A DNA stretch of 64,000 nucleotides, from the NCBI GenBank assembly GCA_964471595.1, contig CAYYGN010000015.1, positions 1 through 64,000 on the forward strand. Reading direction: 5' to 3'. The position numbers and the translations under genes were made by a program. The stretch is from JAGNXB01 sp964471595 (GTDB lineage Bacteria > Bacteroidota > Bacteroidia > Chitinophagales > Saprospiraceae). The notes under the pieces were generated by a model, which had not been told where the DNA came from, did not search any database, and saw only the letters and a list, made by a program, of their open reading frames with translations. Shown in pieces: positions 51,568-61,191 of the stretch; within the stretch, counting starts at the first letter, position 1, and every line of letters starts with the position of its first letter.

Positions 51568-52794
51568 ATGATTGCCTTCATGCTTACCCGTTTGTTCGTT
51601 TTCTTCCTGTTGTTGTGGACCCTGGTTCAGGGATTTTCTCAACCCTCTACGTGGAGTATCCAAAAAGATGTGGCATTCCTTGCTTCCGATCTCACTGAAG
51701 GCCGGTTTTCGGGAAGTGAAGGGGAGCGATTATCCGCGCGTTATCTGGCTGAAAGATTGGCAGCTATGGGCATTGCGCCTGGAGGGACTGACGGTTACTT
51801 CCAGTCATTTACCCTCCGTCTGCCTGCCCACCCCCACGAGCAAAATCCGTCCGGTGACACACTCACGGCCACTAATGTCATCGGGTGGCTCGATCATGGT
51901 GCACCCACCACCGTTGTGATTGGTGCACACTATGACCACCTTGGCATGGGAGGCCATGGATCCCGTCATTCCGGCGAGCCCGACATCCACAACGGAGCTG
52001 ATGACAATGCCTCCGGTGTGGCGGCTCTGCTTTATCTGGCCGAATCTCTCACCGCGAAAGGACCTCGCAACAACAACTACCTCTTCATCGGATTCTCGGG
52101 TGAAGAACTGGGGCTTTTCGGATCCAAACATTGGGTCGAGAATCCGACCCTGCCTCTTTCTACCGTCAATTACATGCTCAACATGGATATGGTGGGGCGA
52201 CTGGACACGGTACTGGTAGTCAACGGTACAGGCACATCGCCTCAATGGAAAGAAGCATTGGATGCCCTTGGCAAAAACGGGTTTTCCATCGTGACGACAG
52301 AAAGCGGTATAGGTCCGAGTGATCACACTTCCTTTTATCTCAAGGGGATTCCGAGCGTGCACTTTTTTACCGGGCAGCATGCTGATTACCACAAACCGGA
52401 GGATGATGCCCATCGTGTCAATTACGAAGGGATCCGCATCGTGAGTGAAGCCATCCTCACGGTCATAGGCCATCTGGACAGCCATGGACGGATTGCTTTC
52501 ACCAAAACCAAGGACCAAACGCCGCAAAGGTCCATGGGACTCAAAGTAACATTGGGTGTCATGCCGGATTACACTTATGCCGGCAAGGGGATGCGGATTG
52601 ACGGTGTGCTCGATGACCGGCCGGCCCAGAAGGCCGGTTTGCAGCCTGGTGATATCCTCATCGTCATTGGCGAAACCGAAGTGAGCAGCATCCAGGACTA
52701 TATGGCCGGATTGGCAAAATTCGGTAAAGGAGACGCTACTACGGTTAGGGTCCGAAGGGGTAGCGAGGAGATCACCCTGCCCGTCACCTTTTGA
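51568..52794 (+). CDS. Secreted M28 aminopeptidase with PDZ domain
   Basis: This 408-residue protein has a signal peptide (MLTRLFVFFLLLWTLVQGFS), an M28 zinc peptidase domain and a C-terminal PDZ domain. Ligands visible are HYDHL (H121, D123), GADDNASG (D145), SGEELG (E179, E180), DMVG (D207) and the distal His in GQHADYHKPEDD. The PDZ part has GVLDDRPAQKAGLQPGDILIVIG. It likely trims peptides in the periplasm or outside. A second ATG five codons down could also start it. Confidence 0.92.
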   Translation: MIAFMLTRLFVFFLLLWTLVQGFSQPSTWSIQKDVAFLASDLTEGRFSGSEGERLSARYLAERLAAMGIAPGGTDGYFQSFTLRLPAHPHEQNPSGDTLTATNVIGWLDHGAPTTVVIGAHYDHLGMGGHGSRHSGEPDIHNGADDNASGVAALLYLAESLTAKGPRNNNYLFIGFSGEELGLFGSKHWVENPTLPLSTVNYMLNMDMVGRLDTVLVVNGTGTSPQWKEALDALGKNGFSIVTTESGIGPSDHTSFYLKGIPSVHFFTGQHADYHKPEDDAHRVNYEGIRIVSEAILTVIGHLDSHGRIAFTKTKDQTPQRSMGLKVTLGVMPDYTYAGKGMRIDGVLDDRPAQKAGLQPGDILIVIGETEVSSIQDYMAGLAKFGKGDATTVRVRRGSEEITLPVTF

Positions 52795-52847
52795 CAAAGG
52801 GGGGAAGGAAGGGAATCTTCGCCGGAGTCATACAAGATTATCTTATT

Positions 52848-52875
52848 CAAAATCAGTATGTTGTAACTGATTTTG
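52848..52875 (+). terminator. Hairpin after M28-PDZ gene
   Basis: AAAATCAGT-ATGTTGTA-ACTGATTTT is a perfect 9-bp stem followed by G and not a T-run outside the stem. It lies 54 bases after the stop in a 147-base gap. It is a plausible though weak terminator, or an operator for the zapA operon. Confidence 0.4.
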
Positions 52876-52941
52876 CGGATTTCTGTTTAAATAAAGGTCG
52901 GATAATGGGCGGGTTTGACTATTTTTACCCGTTGAACAGCT

Positions 52942-53238
52942 ATGCAACTGGAACAGTTGACCGACCAATTGGACACCCTTGAACTCAAGGCGCGTCATTT
53001 GGCCGTAAGGGTCAAGCATTTGCAGGGGTTGAACGAGGAACTCAACGAATTAAACCACCAACTAAAACGCGAATTAGCCAAAGCAAACGAACGCATAAAA
53101 CACCTCGAATCGGCAACGGGCACACCCACAGCCGGAGCCAGCCATCTCGTGGCCGATGTCCGCGAGATCCGGAAAGAATTACAGCGCTATATAGATGAGT
53201 TGGACAAATGCATGGATTGGTTGAAAAAGCAACCTTGA
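52942..53238 (+). CDS. Small coiled-coil protein upstream of zapA
   Basis: This 98-residue protein is mostly heptad repeats (LEQLTDQLDTLELKARHLAV, LNEELNELNHQLKRELAKAN) with a short break (SATGTPTAGAS) before a second helix ending CMDWLKKQP. It precedes zapA by 7 bases, an arrangement common in Bacteroidota, so a role in the division ring beside ZapA is a fair guess. It resembles ZapB only in being a small coiled coil. Confidence 0.75.
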   Translation: MQLEQLTDQLDTLELKARHLAVRVKHLQGLNEELNELNHQLKRELAKANERIKHLESATGTPTAGASHLVADVREIRKELQRYIDELDKCMDWLKKQP

Positions 53239-53245
53239 CACCTTG

Positions 53246-53548
53246 ATGATCGCCGACACGAAGAAGCATATCAACCTGGTCATCGCAGGCCGTTCCTATC
53301 CGGTCCAGGTTCTGCCATCCGAGGAGGAGGCCCTTCATCAGGTGGTCGCCGAGGTCAACCGGCGGGTCGAAAGCTTTCAGTCGCGGCATCCGGGGCAGGA
53401 CAAGCAGGATTTGCTGGCAATGGCCATGTTGACTTTCGCCACTGAATTGCATCAAATCCAAAACTCTGGGGATTGGGCTGTCGTTCAGGACACGCTATCC
53501 CAACGTATTGCCCAGGTGGATCAGCTCCTGGGGGCATTGCTGGATTAA
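53246..53548 (+). CDS. zapA: Cell division protein ZapA
   Basis: This 100-residue protein has the ZapA N-terminus (KKHINLVIAGRSYPVQVLPS, EEEALHQVVAEVNRRVESFQ) and a C-terminal coiled coil. ZapA binds FtsZ and bundles protofilaments. The ATG at 53246 is used; a TTG one codon before it extends the frame trivially. It is followed after 85 bases by rny. The family range (about 95-110 residues) fits. Confidence 0.85.
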   Translation: MIADTKKHINLVIAGRSYPVQVLPSEEEALHQVVAEVNRRVESFQSRHPGQDKQDLLAMAMLTFATELHQIQNSGDWAVVQDTLSQRIAQVDQLLGALLD

Positions 53549-53633
53549 TCCTGACCAAGGCTTCCGGTGAAGGGAGATGTGCCCTGGCTCTTCGAGGCAG
53601 TGGCCATTCTTCATTCATCATAAATCCCGCTCT

Positions 53634-55283
53634 ATGGATTGGATCATTGGATTAATCATAGGCCTTACCGCTGGAGGAGGCACCATATGGGCCTGGCTGT
53701 CCGTCATCAATAAAAAACGGATCGCCGAGGTCAACCAGCAAACCGATCTCGCCCTGAAGGAAGCCCGGCTTACCGCCAAGCGACTGATCGATGAAGCCGA
53801 GACCAAGGCGGAAAAAATCGTTGCCAAAGCAGAAGCCACCAACGAAGCCGTCAAGCAAAAGAAAATACAGGAAGCGAGGGAAAAATACAATCGCTTTCGC
53901 GCAGAATTCGAGGAGGAGAAGGCCCAGTTCAAAGTCCAGTTCAAGGAAAGGGAAATCGAAGTTCGCAATCTGGAAAAGGACCTTCAGCAGCGCGAAAAAT
54001 CGCTTGAGGAACAACTGGATGACATCAAACAGCGCGAACTCGAACTGCATCAGGTCAGGGAAAACCTGGATATCCAACTCAAGATTGTCGCCAAGAAAAA
54101 GGAGGAGCTCGAAGCCGCCAGCGAGCAACATATCAAGGCATTGGAAGGCATTGCCCGTCTGACCGAGCTGGAAGCCCGCAATCAAATCCTGGATGCGGTC
54201 AGGGCCAAATCGGAAAATGATGCCATGGCCCTGATCAAGGACACCATCGCGCAAGCCCAGCAAAATGCCTCCAAGGAAGCCCGAAAGATCATTATCACCA
54301 CCATTCAGCGGATGGCCTCCGAATTCACCATTGAAAACACCGTCTCTGTCTTCAACCTGGATTCGGACGATATCAAAGGACAGATCATCGGACGGGAAGG
54401 CCGCAACATCCGAGCCATAGAAGCAGCTACCGGGGCTGAAATTGTGGTAGACGACACGCCGGAAGCCATCATTATTTCCAGCTTCGATCCCATCCGTCGT
54501 GAAGTGGCCCGGCTCGCCCTCAAGAAACTCGTCGCCGACGGACGTATCCACCCCTCCAGGATCGAGGATGTGGTGGCCAAAACGCGCAAGCAACTGGAGG
54601 AGCAAATCATCGAGATCGGAGAACGCACCGTTATCGACCTCGACATTCACGGCCTTGATCCTTACCTCATCAAAATGGTCGGCCGGATGAGATTCAGGTC
54701 CTCTTACGGTCAAAACCTGCTGAAGCACTCCATGGAAGTGGCCCATCTCTGTGCCGCCATGGGCGCCGAACTCGGTCTCAACAGCAAGCAGATCAAACTG
54801 GCCAAAAGGGCAGGATTACTGCACGATATAGGCAAAGTGCCCGAAGAGGATTCGGAACTCTCCCATGCCATACTCGGTATGCAGATCTGCGAAAAGCACG
54901 GCGAAAATGCCATTGTGGTCAACGCTGTCGGCGCTCACCATGACGAGATCGAGATGAACAATATCATTTCACCCATCGTCCAGGCCTGTGACGCGATTTC
55001 AGGCGCCAGACCAGGTGCCCGAAGGGAAATCCTGGAAAGCTACCTGAAAAGGATCAACGACCTGGAAGAGTTGGCCATGTCGTATGACGGCGTGGCCAAA
55101 GCATACGCCTTGCAGGCAGGCCGCGAATTGCGCGTCATTGTCGAAGCCGAAAAGGTTTCTGATCAGTATGCCGAAGACCTGTCCTTCATGATCTCCCAGA
55201 AAATACAAGAGCAGATGCAGTTTCCGGGTCAGATCAAAGTGACGGTGATCCGGGAGTTACGCGCAGTCAATTATGCCCGCTGA
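53634..55283 (+). CDS. rny: Ribonuclease Y
   Basis: This 549-residue membrane-anchored endoribonuclease starts mRNA decay. It has an N-terminal membrane helix (MDWIIGLIIGLTAGGGTIWA), a long coiled coil (about residues 25-220), a KH domain (GQIIGREGRNIRAIEAATGA) and an HD domain (HSMEVAHLCAAMGAELGL, AGLLHDIGKV, AHHDEIE). The ATG at 53634 begins the membrane helix; the longer frame is not supported. The domain order and length match RNase Y. Confidence 0.96.
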   Translation: MDWIIGLIIGLTAGGGTIWAWLSVINKKRIAEVNQQTDLALKEARLTAKRLIDEAETKAEKIVAKAEATNEAVKQKKIQEAREKYNRFRAEFEEEKAQFKVQFKEREIEVRNLEKDLQQREKSLEEQLDDIKQRELELHQVRENLDIQLKIVAKKKEELEAASEQHIKALEGIARLTELEARNQILDAVRAKSENDAMALIKDTIAQAQQNASKEARKIIITTIQRMASEFTIENTVSVFNLDSDDIKGQIIGREGRNIRAIEAATGAEIVVDDTPEAIIISSFDPIRREVARLALKKLVADGRIHPSRIEDVVAKTRKQLEEQIIEIGERTVIDLDIHGLDPYLIKMVGRMRFRSSYGQNLLKHSMEVAHLCAAMGAELGLNSKQIKLAKRAGLLHDIGKVPEEDSELSHAILGMQICEKHGENAIVVNAVGAHHDEIEMNNIISPIVQACDAISGARPGARREILESYLKRINDLEELAMSYDGVAKAYALQAGRELRVIVEAEKVSDQYAEDLSFMISQKIQEQMQFPGQIKVTVIRELRAVNYAR

Positions 55284-55295
55284 TTCCGACCCGTT

Positions 55296-55962
55296 TCATC
55301 CCTCCACGGTCAGGTCGAATCGTTTGCGCAGTTCGTGCAGAAGAGGGTTGCGTGCCGCGAGGTGCTCGAAGATTTCCCTGGGCGTAGTGGGCAATTGAGG
55401 GTCCTCTTCACGGACAGGTGCCCGGCCGGGATCCACTTCGATGCGCATCCCCAGGCCGGGAGTGAACAGTTGTTCCCGGAGTGCAGGCATCAGTCGGCTG
55501 TCCTGTTGGATCATGCCCCTGGCCATTTGGGTCCCCACTATGACCTTGATGCGCTCCCCTTCCAGAGATACTTCGGCTTCGTGCAGAAATTGTTTCAGTG
55601 AGGGTGAATCCACACCGGAGGCATATTCCGTCCAGGCCATCCTGATCCGTTCGTCATCCAGGACAACCTCCTCCCGCTCTTGTTGCTTGAGGATAAAATC
55701 CTGTTCGAGACGCTTAAGACTGCGGAGCCGTCCACCCGAACCGGAAGCCTGAGGTACGATTTCGGCAGGAAGTACTACAGACAAGATTTCTTCTTTTGCG
55801 GGAGGAGGGCCAAATACCTGTGAATTCCCTTCCGGCAAAGACGTAACCTCTGCCGCTGCAAGTTCGGATGGTTCCGGTTGGCTCTTTTCCTCAGGAGTAT
55901 CCGGCTTTCCGGTCAGGAATGTGCCGGTGTTGCTCCCCTGGTCAGGACCGGGCTTTTTTTTT
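55296..55962 (-). CDS. dnaX: DnaX C-terminal (tau-specific) part in -1 frame
   Basis: This frame is reached from the dnaX 0 frame by a -1 slip on the A9 run at 55954-55962. It encodes about 222 residues: a Pro/Glu-rich linker and then a folded domain (LKRLEQDFILKQQ, AWTEYASGVDSPSLKQFLHE, ending NPLLHELRKRFDLTVEG) that matches the C-terminal domain of Bacteroidota gamma/tau proteins. There is no sensible start codon of its own after the slip site. The joined product is 597 residues: 55296-57088 is 1793 bases, plus one base re-read, which is an exact multiple of three. Confidence 0.75.
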
Positions 55963-57088
55963 CCTGTAAGACCGGCATCTCCGTCTGTTGCAAGGCATGA
56001 TGGATGTGAGACATCCTCAGCAGAGCAAGCTCTGTGTGGAGTTTCCGGTTGCGGGCCAGTGGAAACTGGACGTCGCACTGATTGGCGAGGTGGAGAGCCG
56101 TCAACAAAAAGGAAGGACTCGCCAACAGCGCCTGGTCCTGATAACGTTGCTGCCATCCGGGACTGGTTTCCAGGAGATGCGTTGTACGCGTATCCTGGAC
56201 GACCAGAAGATTGCGGAGATGTTCGGCAAGACCATTGATGAAAAGATCCCCTTCAAATCCATTCCGGAATATTTCCTCCAGTTGGATCAGTGCTTCGCCG
56301 TGATCACCGGCGATCAGGGCATCTGTAATCCGGAAAAAATACTGATAGTCCAGCACATTGAGATGGCGAATGACGCTTTCGTAGGTCAGCTTGCCTTCAC
56401 TGGCGCTCGCCATGCGATCGAAGATCGACAAGGCATCCCGAAGTGCTCCATCCGCTTTTTCGCCAATGATGTGCAGGGCGTCTTCCTCCGCTTCCAGATT
56501 TTCCTTTTCGCAAATGGCACGGAGATGATGAGCGGCATCCGCCACGCTGATGCGACGAAAGTCATAAATCTGGCACCGGGACAAAATGGTGGGGATGATC
56601 TTGTGCTTTTCCGTCGTGGCCAGGATGAAAATGGCATAGGGCGGAGGCTCTTCCAGGGTTTTCAAAAAAGCGTTGAAAGCCTGCTGGGTGAGCATGTGCA
56701 CTTCATCAATGATGAAGATTTTGTAGCGACCCTGTTGAGGTGGGTAACGCACCTGCTCCACCAGACCCCGGATATGATCCACGGAATTATTGGATGCAGC
56801 GTCCAACTCCAGGATGTTGAAGGAGGAGCTTGTATTGAAAGATTGACAGGAGGGGCAGGTATTGCAGGGCTCGACATCCTGGCCGGGTTGCTCGCAGTTG
56901 ATCACCTTGGCCAGTATCCGGGCACACGTTGTTTTGCCCACTCCCCTCGGACCGCAAAACAGAAAAGCATGCGCCAGTTTTTGCTGGCGAATGGCACTTT
57001 TCAGGGTGGCGGTCACATGCTCCTGGCCCACCACGTCATCAAAACGTGTGGGTCGATACTTTCGGGCAGAGACAAGATACTGGCTCAT
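55913..57088 (-). CDS. dnaX: DNA polymerase III subunit gamma/tau (short form)
   Basis: This 391-residue clamp-loader ATPase starts MSQYLVSARKYRPTRFDDVV and has Walker A GPRGVGKTT, the zinc module (CEQPGQDVEPCNTCPSC), Walker B IIDEVHML, and ATTEKHKIIPTILSRCQ with the arginine finger, then the lid and collar domains. The 0 frame ends soon after a run of nine A, giving a gamma-like product without the tau C-terminus. The ATG at 57088 is preferred over the long frame to 57286 because a -7 box lies at 57101-57108. Confidence 0.93.
   Translation of the reverse strand: MSQYLVSARKYRPTRFDDVVGQEHVTATLKSAIRQQKLAHAFLFCGPRGVGKTTCARILAKVINCEQPGQDVEPCNTCPSCQSFNTSSSFNILELDAASNNSVDHIRGLVEQVRYPPQQGRYKIFIIDEVHMLTQQAFNAFLKTLEEPPPYAIFILATTEKHKIIPTILSRCQIYDFRRISVADAAHHLRAICEKENLEAEEDALHIIGEKADGALRDALSIFDRMASASEGKLTYESVIRHLNVLDYQYFFRITDALIAGDHGEALIQLEEIFRNGFEGDLFINGLAEHLRNLLVVQDTRTTHLLETSPGWQQRYQDQALLASPSFLLTALHLANQCDVQFPLARNRKLHTELALLRMSHIHHALQQTEMPVLQEKKSPVLTRGATPAHS
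55954..55962 (-). promoter_or_regulatory. A9 slippery run in dnaX
   Basis: The coding strand reads CAG GAA AAA AAA AGC, with nine A in a row. Slipping back one base joins the gamma frame to the tau tail. E. coli dnaX slips on A AAA AAG by ribosomal frameshift; Thermus dnaX uses a run of nine A for transcriptional slippage. A sequencing or assembly error in the homopolymer is the competing explanation. Confidence 0.6.
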
Positions 57089-57100
57089 GAGGAGGGAGGA

Positions 57101-57108
57101 CAAAGGTA
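57101..57108 (-). promoter_or_regulatory. -7 box TACCTTTG of dnaX
   Basis: On the minus strand TACCTTTG, a perfect TAnnTTTG box, lies 12 bases before the dnaX ATG at 57088. This supports that start. No clear -33 TTG was found. Confidence 0.45.
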
Positions 57109-57165
57109 GCGATTCCCGCCGGGAATGTACAGGTATTATACGCTTTTGAACGGGTGGTATAGGCC

Positions 57166-59991
57166 TTATCGCAGCACCAGCAGTCGATCGGAGAGCAGCC
57201 TGTCCGTCAGATTGAGCCGTACGGTATACCATCCAGGTACCCAGGATCCGGTGGACAAGACCATTTCCTTTTGACCCCCTCCCCAAATGGTTTCCATCTG
57301 AATGGCACCGGTGGCCGAATACACCGTCAGCACACCGTCTTCCAGGGGCTTGTTGCCATCAACGCTTATGGTTACATACCGATCGCCGGGTCTGGGCCAT
57401 ACCCTGAGCCTTTCTGCCGGGACCAGAGCGGAAGCCTGGGCAGAACTGCGGCCCTCCTCCACGGTCACACAATACTGGTCCGAACAGGCCACAACCCCGT
57501 TGGGAGAAGCGGCCGTCACTTCCAGACAATACACGCCGGGAGATCCTGCGAGAGTGACGGGCTGGTCGGCCGGTCCAGCCAGCCAGCCTCCACCCGAAGC
57601 GGTCCATTGATATCGGGTGACCGACGGGGGAGGTCCCTCCTTCGAAAGACTGCCATCCAGCAGTACGGACGTATCACCGGGTTCCATCGGCAATGGGGGC
57701 AAAACGAACGCTTCGGGCTTCAGGCAATGGATTTCCAGTCCCACCAAACTATCGCAAAACGGAGACGCCGTCTGTTGGTAGGGGATCACGTGCATGCCGC
57801 TGTCCGCACATGACCAGTATACGCCATGCAAAAGCACCGATGCATCCTCACAAAGGAAATAGGGGCGACCGGGTCGATGAATGGTTTCTTCCACCTCTAT
57901 GGTCATGCACAGAGGATCCGGCAACAGGGATGGCGAGAAGCAAGACATCGCCAATCCGGCACAAACGGTATGATTTCCCGCCTGTGGCCATTGGTAGGTC
58001 CACGAGGGAGATGCCGTGAACGCTATGGGATTACCGTCCACCGACCACAGATACTGGCTGCCCGGATAGGCATCCGGCACCTGAAAACTCGCGGTTTCTC
58101 CTGAGCAAACCGACGAAGGGCCTTCTATACCTGCCGTCCAGGATAGTGGAGGAGGATCGCCGGCACAATTCGGTCCCGGCAGGAATTGGAACATGACATC
58201 GCATACCGATCCGGCACAACCATCGATCATCAAATAGTATCGCTCCCCGGGTACAAAAGCATCGGAGGTCAGTTGCCAGGGCGTAGTAAAGCAGGGATTA
58301 GCCTGGCACATGATCACTTCATAGTCAAGCATTTCATCCACACAGATACCGTCCCCGCCATATCGGTAAACAGCGTATTGCAGACCGGTATAGCCTCCGA
58401 CTTGGGAACAATTGGACGGAACAACCTGAATGGTCAGTGCTTCACACGGGGCTATGAACGTTATCCAATGCGGGTTGTGTGGAGCCCCTAGTTGTTCGCA
58501 TATAGGCGATGGTCCATAGCCGGTGAGTTCTGCCGTCATCTCCAGAAAATGGGGCACCAGAAAGGCGGGATAACACAGATCTACGGCCTCGGCACAACGA
58601 ATGCGCGGCGGTATCTGGACGGATCCGGCTTTGATTTCCTTTTCGGCCCATACACGGCACAACAACATACTGTCGGCGGATAGGATTTCAACCTCCAGCC
58701 GGTAAAGACCGGGTTGGGTGGCGTGCCATTCCATGCCCTCACTCTGGAAAACCGGTATGCCGCCCTCCATACGAAACCACTGATAACGAAGTATCTGCGC
58801 CGAATCCGGAACCGGCATCAGGGTCCCGGAGAGGGTGACGGATGTCCAGGGCCAGAACATTTCATCCTCTCCTTCAATGTGGGCTTCCCGACAGGCAATG
58901 GAAAAGGTCACAATGCTGTCACATCCGCCTCCTCCCGTACCTGGAAGCACGATCACCCGGGAACCGACATCCGCACAGGTGAAAGTATGACCATAGACAT
59001 CCACCTCTTCCCCTGGGCACAACAGAATAGTACCCAAGTCTTCGAGTACAGGATTGCACAAAATGTCCAACCGGACAATGGAATCACACCCTTCGAGGGT
59101 TGTGAGTGTGACTTCCATAGGACCACAAGGGGCGGTCAGGCCGGGAACCAAAGGGTCATTGTACTGGCAAAGCACTATTACGGTATCTGCTATCAGGACT
59201 TCTTCGACCACAACGGACACACAGCGCAGAGGGAGGGCATCATCATAGGAGGCACAGGCATTGAGCGCTTGTCCGCAAAGCTGGTATGTCCCCGGTCCTG
59301 TCCAGATAATAGCCAATTCATCCACTCCCTCATCCACAACGGATCCATCCACGGTCCAGAGAATGCGGTTGGCCCCAAAGGGCAGGTCCAACTGATAAAA
59401 GAAAGTCCCTCCTACACAAGCATTCAGTGGCCCATTTAAAGGGCCGGGCCAGCTCTCCATGAGTTCACCGGCACAGGGATGTTCCACGGCAAAACGCACC
59501 CGACAGGACGTTCCTTCAGCGCCGTTGAAAAGCAAATAATAGGGATGGCCCGGCACCAGACCTTCGACCTGAAAGGCATAGGAGGCATCCAATTGGAGGA
59601 TTTCGGCGCAGGCCACTTCTACCAATGGGGGATCGAGACTGCCCGTGCATGCCCCTGTACCCGGATAACCGAAGAGGGCGACTTGCAGCCGGGCTTGGCC
59701 GGAATCCTGCTCACATGCTTCCGGAGTGAAGGTAAGGGTCAGCTTGTCGCAGGGGGCCATAAAGGCTATCCACCGGACATTGGACGGGACCCCGCCCAGC
59801 TGGCATATCGGATTTGGACCCGAATGGGTAGGTATTGCGGGTCCCATATCCAGGCAATATCCGTTCAGGATTTCGACATCGCAGATCAATGAAGTGGATT
59901 CACACCAATCGGAAGAAGGCGGAGTGTCGCAATCCTGCGCCCATGTCAAGCAAGGAGCCAGGAACAAGAGAAGGGTTGAAATGCGTCGCAT
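57166..59991 (-). CDS. Large secreted protein of two duplicated modules, T9SS sorting domain
   Basis: This 941-residue protein has a signal peptide (MRRISTLLLFLAPCLTWAQ) and two copies of a Cys-rich module (about 30-450 and 460-845). Each module has a jelly-roll-like domain (PNPICQLGGVPSNVRWIAFM versus PSPICEQLGAPHNPHWITFI), an Ig-like domain (RILWTVDG versus QYLWSVDG), a small Cys unit (YGHTFTCADVG versus GVYWSCADSG) and a PKD-like domain. A C-terminal type A sorting domain (RLRVWPRPGDRYVTISVDGN to LLVLR) follows. It is likely exported by T9SS and displayed on the surface. The function is unknown. Confidence 0.85.
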   Translation of the reverse strand: MRRISTLLLFLAPCLTWAQDCDTPPSSDWCESTSLICDVEILNGYCLDMGPAIPTHSGPNPICQLGGVPSNVRWIAFMAPCDKLTLTFTPEACEQDSGQARLQVALFGYPGTGACTGSLDPPLVEVACAEILQLDASYAFQVEGLVPGHPYYLLFNGAEGTSCRVRFAVEHPCAGELMESWPGPLNGPLNACVGGTFFYQLDLPFGANRILWTVDGSVVDEGVDELAIIWTGPGTYQLCGQALNACASYDDALPLRCVSVVVEEVLIADTVIVLCQYNDPLVPGLTAPCGPMEVTLTTLEGCDSIVRLDILCNPVLEDLGTILLCPGEEVDVYGHTFTCADVGSRVIVLPGTGGGGCDSIVTFSIACREAHIEGEDEMFWPWTSVTLSGTLMPVPDSAQILRYQWFRMEGGIPVFQSEGMEWHATQPGLYRLEVEILSADSMLLCRVWAEKEIKAGSVQIPPRIRCAEAVDLCYPAFLVPHFLEMTAELTGYGPSPICEQLGAPHNPHWITFIAPCEALTIQVVPSNCSQVGGYTGLQYAVYRYGGDGICVDEMLDYEVIMCQANPCFTTPWQLTSDAFVPGERYYLMIDGCAGSVCDVMFQFLPGPNCAGDPPPLSWTAGIEGPSSVCSGETASFQVPDAYPGSQYLWSVDGNPIAFTASPSWTYQWPQAGNHTVCAGLAMSCFSPSLLPDPLCMTIEVEETIHRPGRPYFLCEDASVLLHGVYWSCADSGMHVIPYQQTASPFCDSLVGLEIHCLKPEAFVLPPLPMEPGDTSVLLDGSLSKEGPPPSVTRYQWTASGGGWLAGPADQPVTLAGSPGVYCLEVTAASPNGVVACSDQYCVTVEEGRSSAQASALVPAERLRVWPRPGDRYVTISVDGNKPLEDGVLTVYSATGAIQMETIWGGGQKEMVLSTGSWVPGWYTVRLNLTDRLLSDRLLVLR

Positions 59992-60266
59992 ACCGGAATT
60001 TCTGGTTTTGTTCCCAACGCGATAACTACCCTTTCTGATGGGGGTAATGGTGTTGAAACGACCGATGCGCAGGGTTCAAAAGGGTGAATGAAAATGTCAG
60101 TAACAATCTTCCAAAAATAACCTTTTCGGGTGAAATTTTTTCTTTTTTCCCTCATTTTCAAATAAATCCGGCATCTTTTCGCTTTTAGGGACGTTAAATT
60201 CCCACGAGATTCTATCTTTACCTTTCATCCCCGAACAAAACCCCGTTTTTCATTCACCCGCACGGT

Positions 60267-61133
60267 ATGCAGGCTCATAAAGTCATCTTCAAAGGCAGGC
60301 TCGACTTCGGATCAACGGATGCCGTCGGTCGTATCATCCGGCAGCTGGAATCCCGGTATGTCACCCTGTACAAAGAGGACCTTCCCTGGAAGCCGGAGAA
60401 TCTTGTTCACCCTGATCAATCCCATATTCGCATCCAACCCGTGAGTCTGTCGCTGACCGAGCGGACATGGAAGCACGGTATAGATGTCATGCAGTGGTTG
60501 GCTCAGTTTGCTTTTTGCGGAGAAGTATTGGCGATCCGCCTTTCTCCCGAGCGCACCTATCACCGCATTGCCCCTGACGGCCAGAAAGCGGCCGTTCTTC
60601 TGTTTCGGCATGCCCAGGAAAGTGATGCCCCTAATGACCGCATTCGACTCCTGGATCAGGCCATTGAGAAATACGATCGCCATACCGAAGCGCTCATGAG
60701 CCGGGCGGATCTCGCGATGGACCGGGAAGATTTTTCGGCCGCTGCGGCCGACCTCCGGGTGGTAGCCTCCTGTGATCCTGAAAATCCCCGGCTCTGGCTT
60801 TGCCAGGCACGACACGATTACCGCACCGGTGAATGGGACCAGGCGCTTCAATGTACCCATCGGGCCATTTCCCTCAGCATGCCGCTGGAAGAAATCCACT
60901 GGGAGGGCCGCCTGATGAAATCCCGCATTCATCGCTCGATGGGAGACATGGCCGAAGCATCCCGCGAATGGAACCTTTTGGAAAACCGTCTTGAGAAAAC
61001 GCCGGAATTTTTGCCTGGTGTGTTGGAACAGGTACGTACCCTGCGCCTTCAACTTCTTGCCGAACCTGTACCACCGGCACAGAATAAGGATGTTCCGGAG
61101 ATCCCGTCCCGCAGGGAAAAGGTCCACGCCTGA
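60267..61133 (+). CDS. Tetratricopeptide-repeat protein
   Basis: This 288-residue cytoplasmic protein has no signal peptide. The N-terminal half (MQAHKVIFKGRLDFGSTDAV, SHIRIQPVSLSLTERTWKHG) is of no known family to me; from about residue 120 it has TPR units (RIRLLDQAIEKYDRHTEALM, RADLAMDREDFSAAAADLRV, RHDYRTGEWDQALQCTHRAI, KSRIHRSMGDMAEASREWNL). TPR helices usually hold partner proteins. A -7-like TATCTTTA lies at 60213-60220. The neighbour downstream is an exported peptidase, with no evident link. Confidence 0.8.
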   Translation: MQAHKVIFKGRLDFGSTDAVGRIIRQLESRYVTLYKEDLPWKPENLVHPDQSHIRIQPVSLSLTERTWKHGIDVMQWLAQFAFCGEVLAIRLSPERTYHRIAPDGQKAAVLLFRHAQESDAPNDRIRLLDQAIEKYDRHTEALMSRADLAMDREDFSAAAADLRVVASCDPENPRLWLCQARHDYRTGEWDQALQCTHRAISLSMPLEEIHWEGRLMKSRIHRSMGDMAEASREWNLLENRLEKTPEFLPGVLEQVRTLRLQLLAEPVPPAQNKDVPEIPSRREKVHA

Positions 61134-61191
61134 CACCGAACAGGCATACCTAAGCGGTAATTTCAGCGTTCTTTTGCGGAAAGTTCGGACC

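Noticed and set aside
53549..53633. 6S RNA between zapA and rny
   Set aside because: A 6S RNA next to zapA is known in gammaproteobacteria, but this 85-base gap is too short and shows no long bulged hairpin.
53652..54746. Minus-strand frame of 364 codons, Leu/Phe-rich
   Set aside because: Antisense to the coiled-coil and KH parts of rny; same artefact as above.
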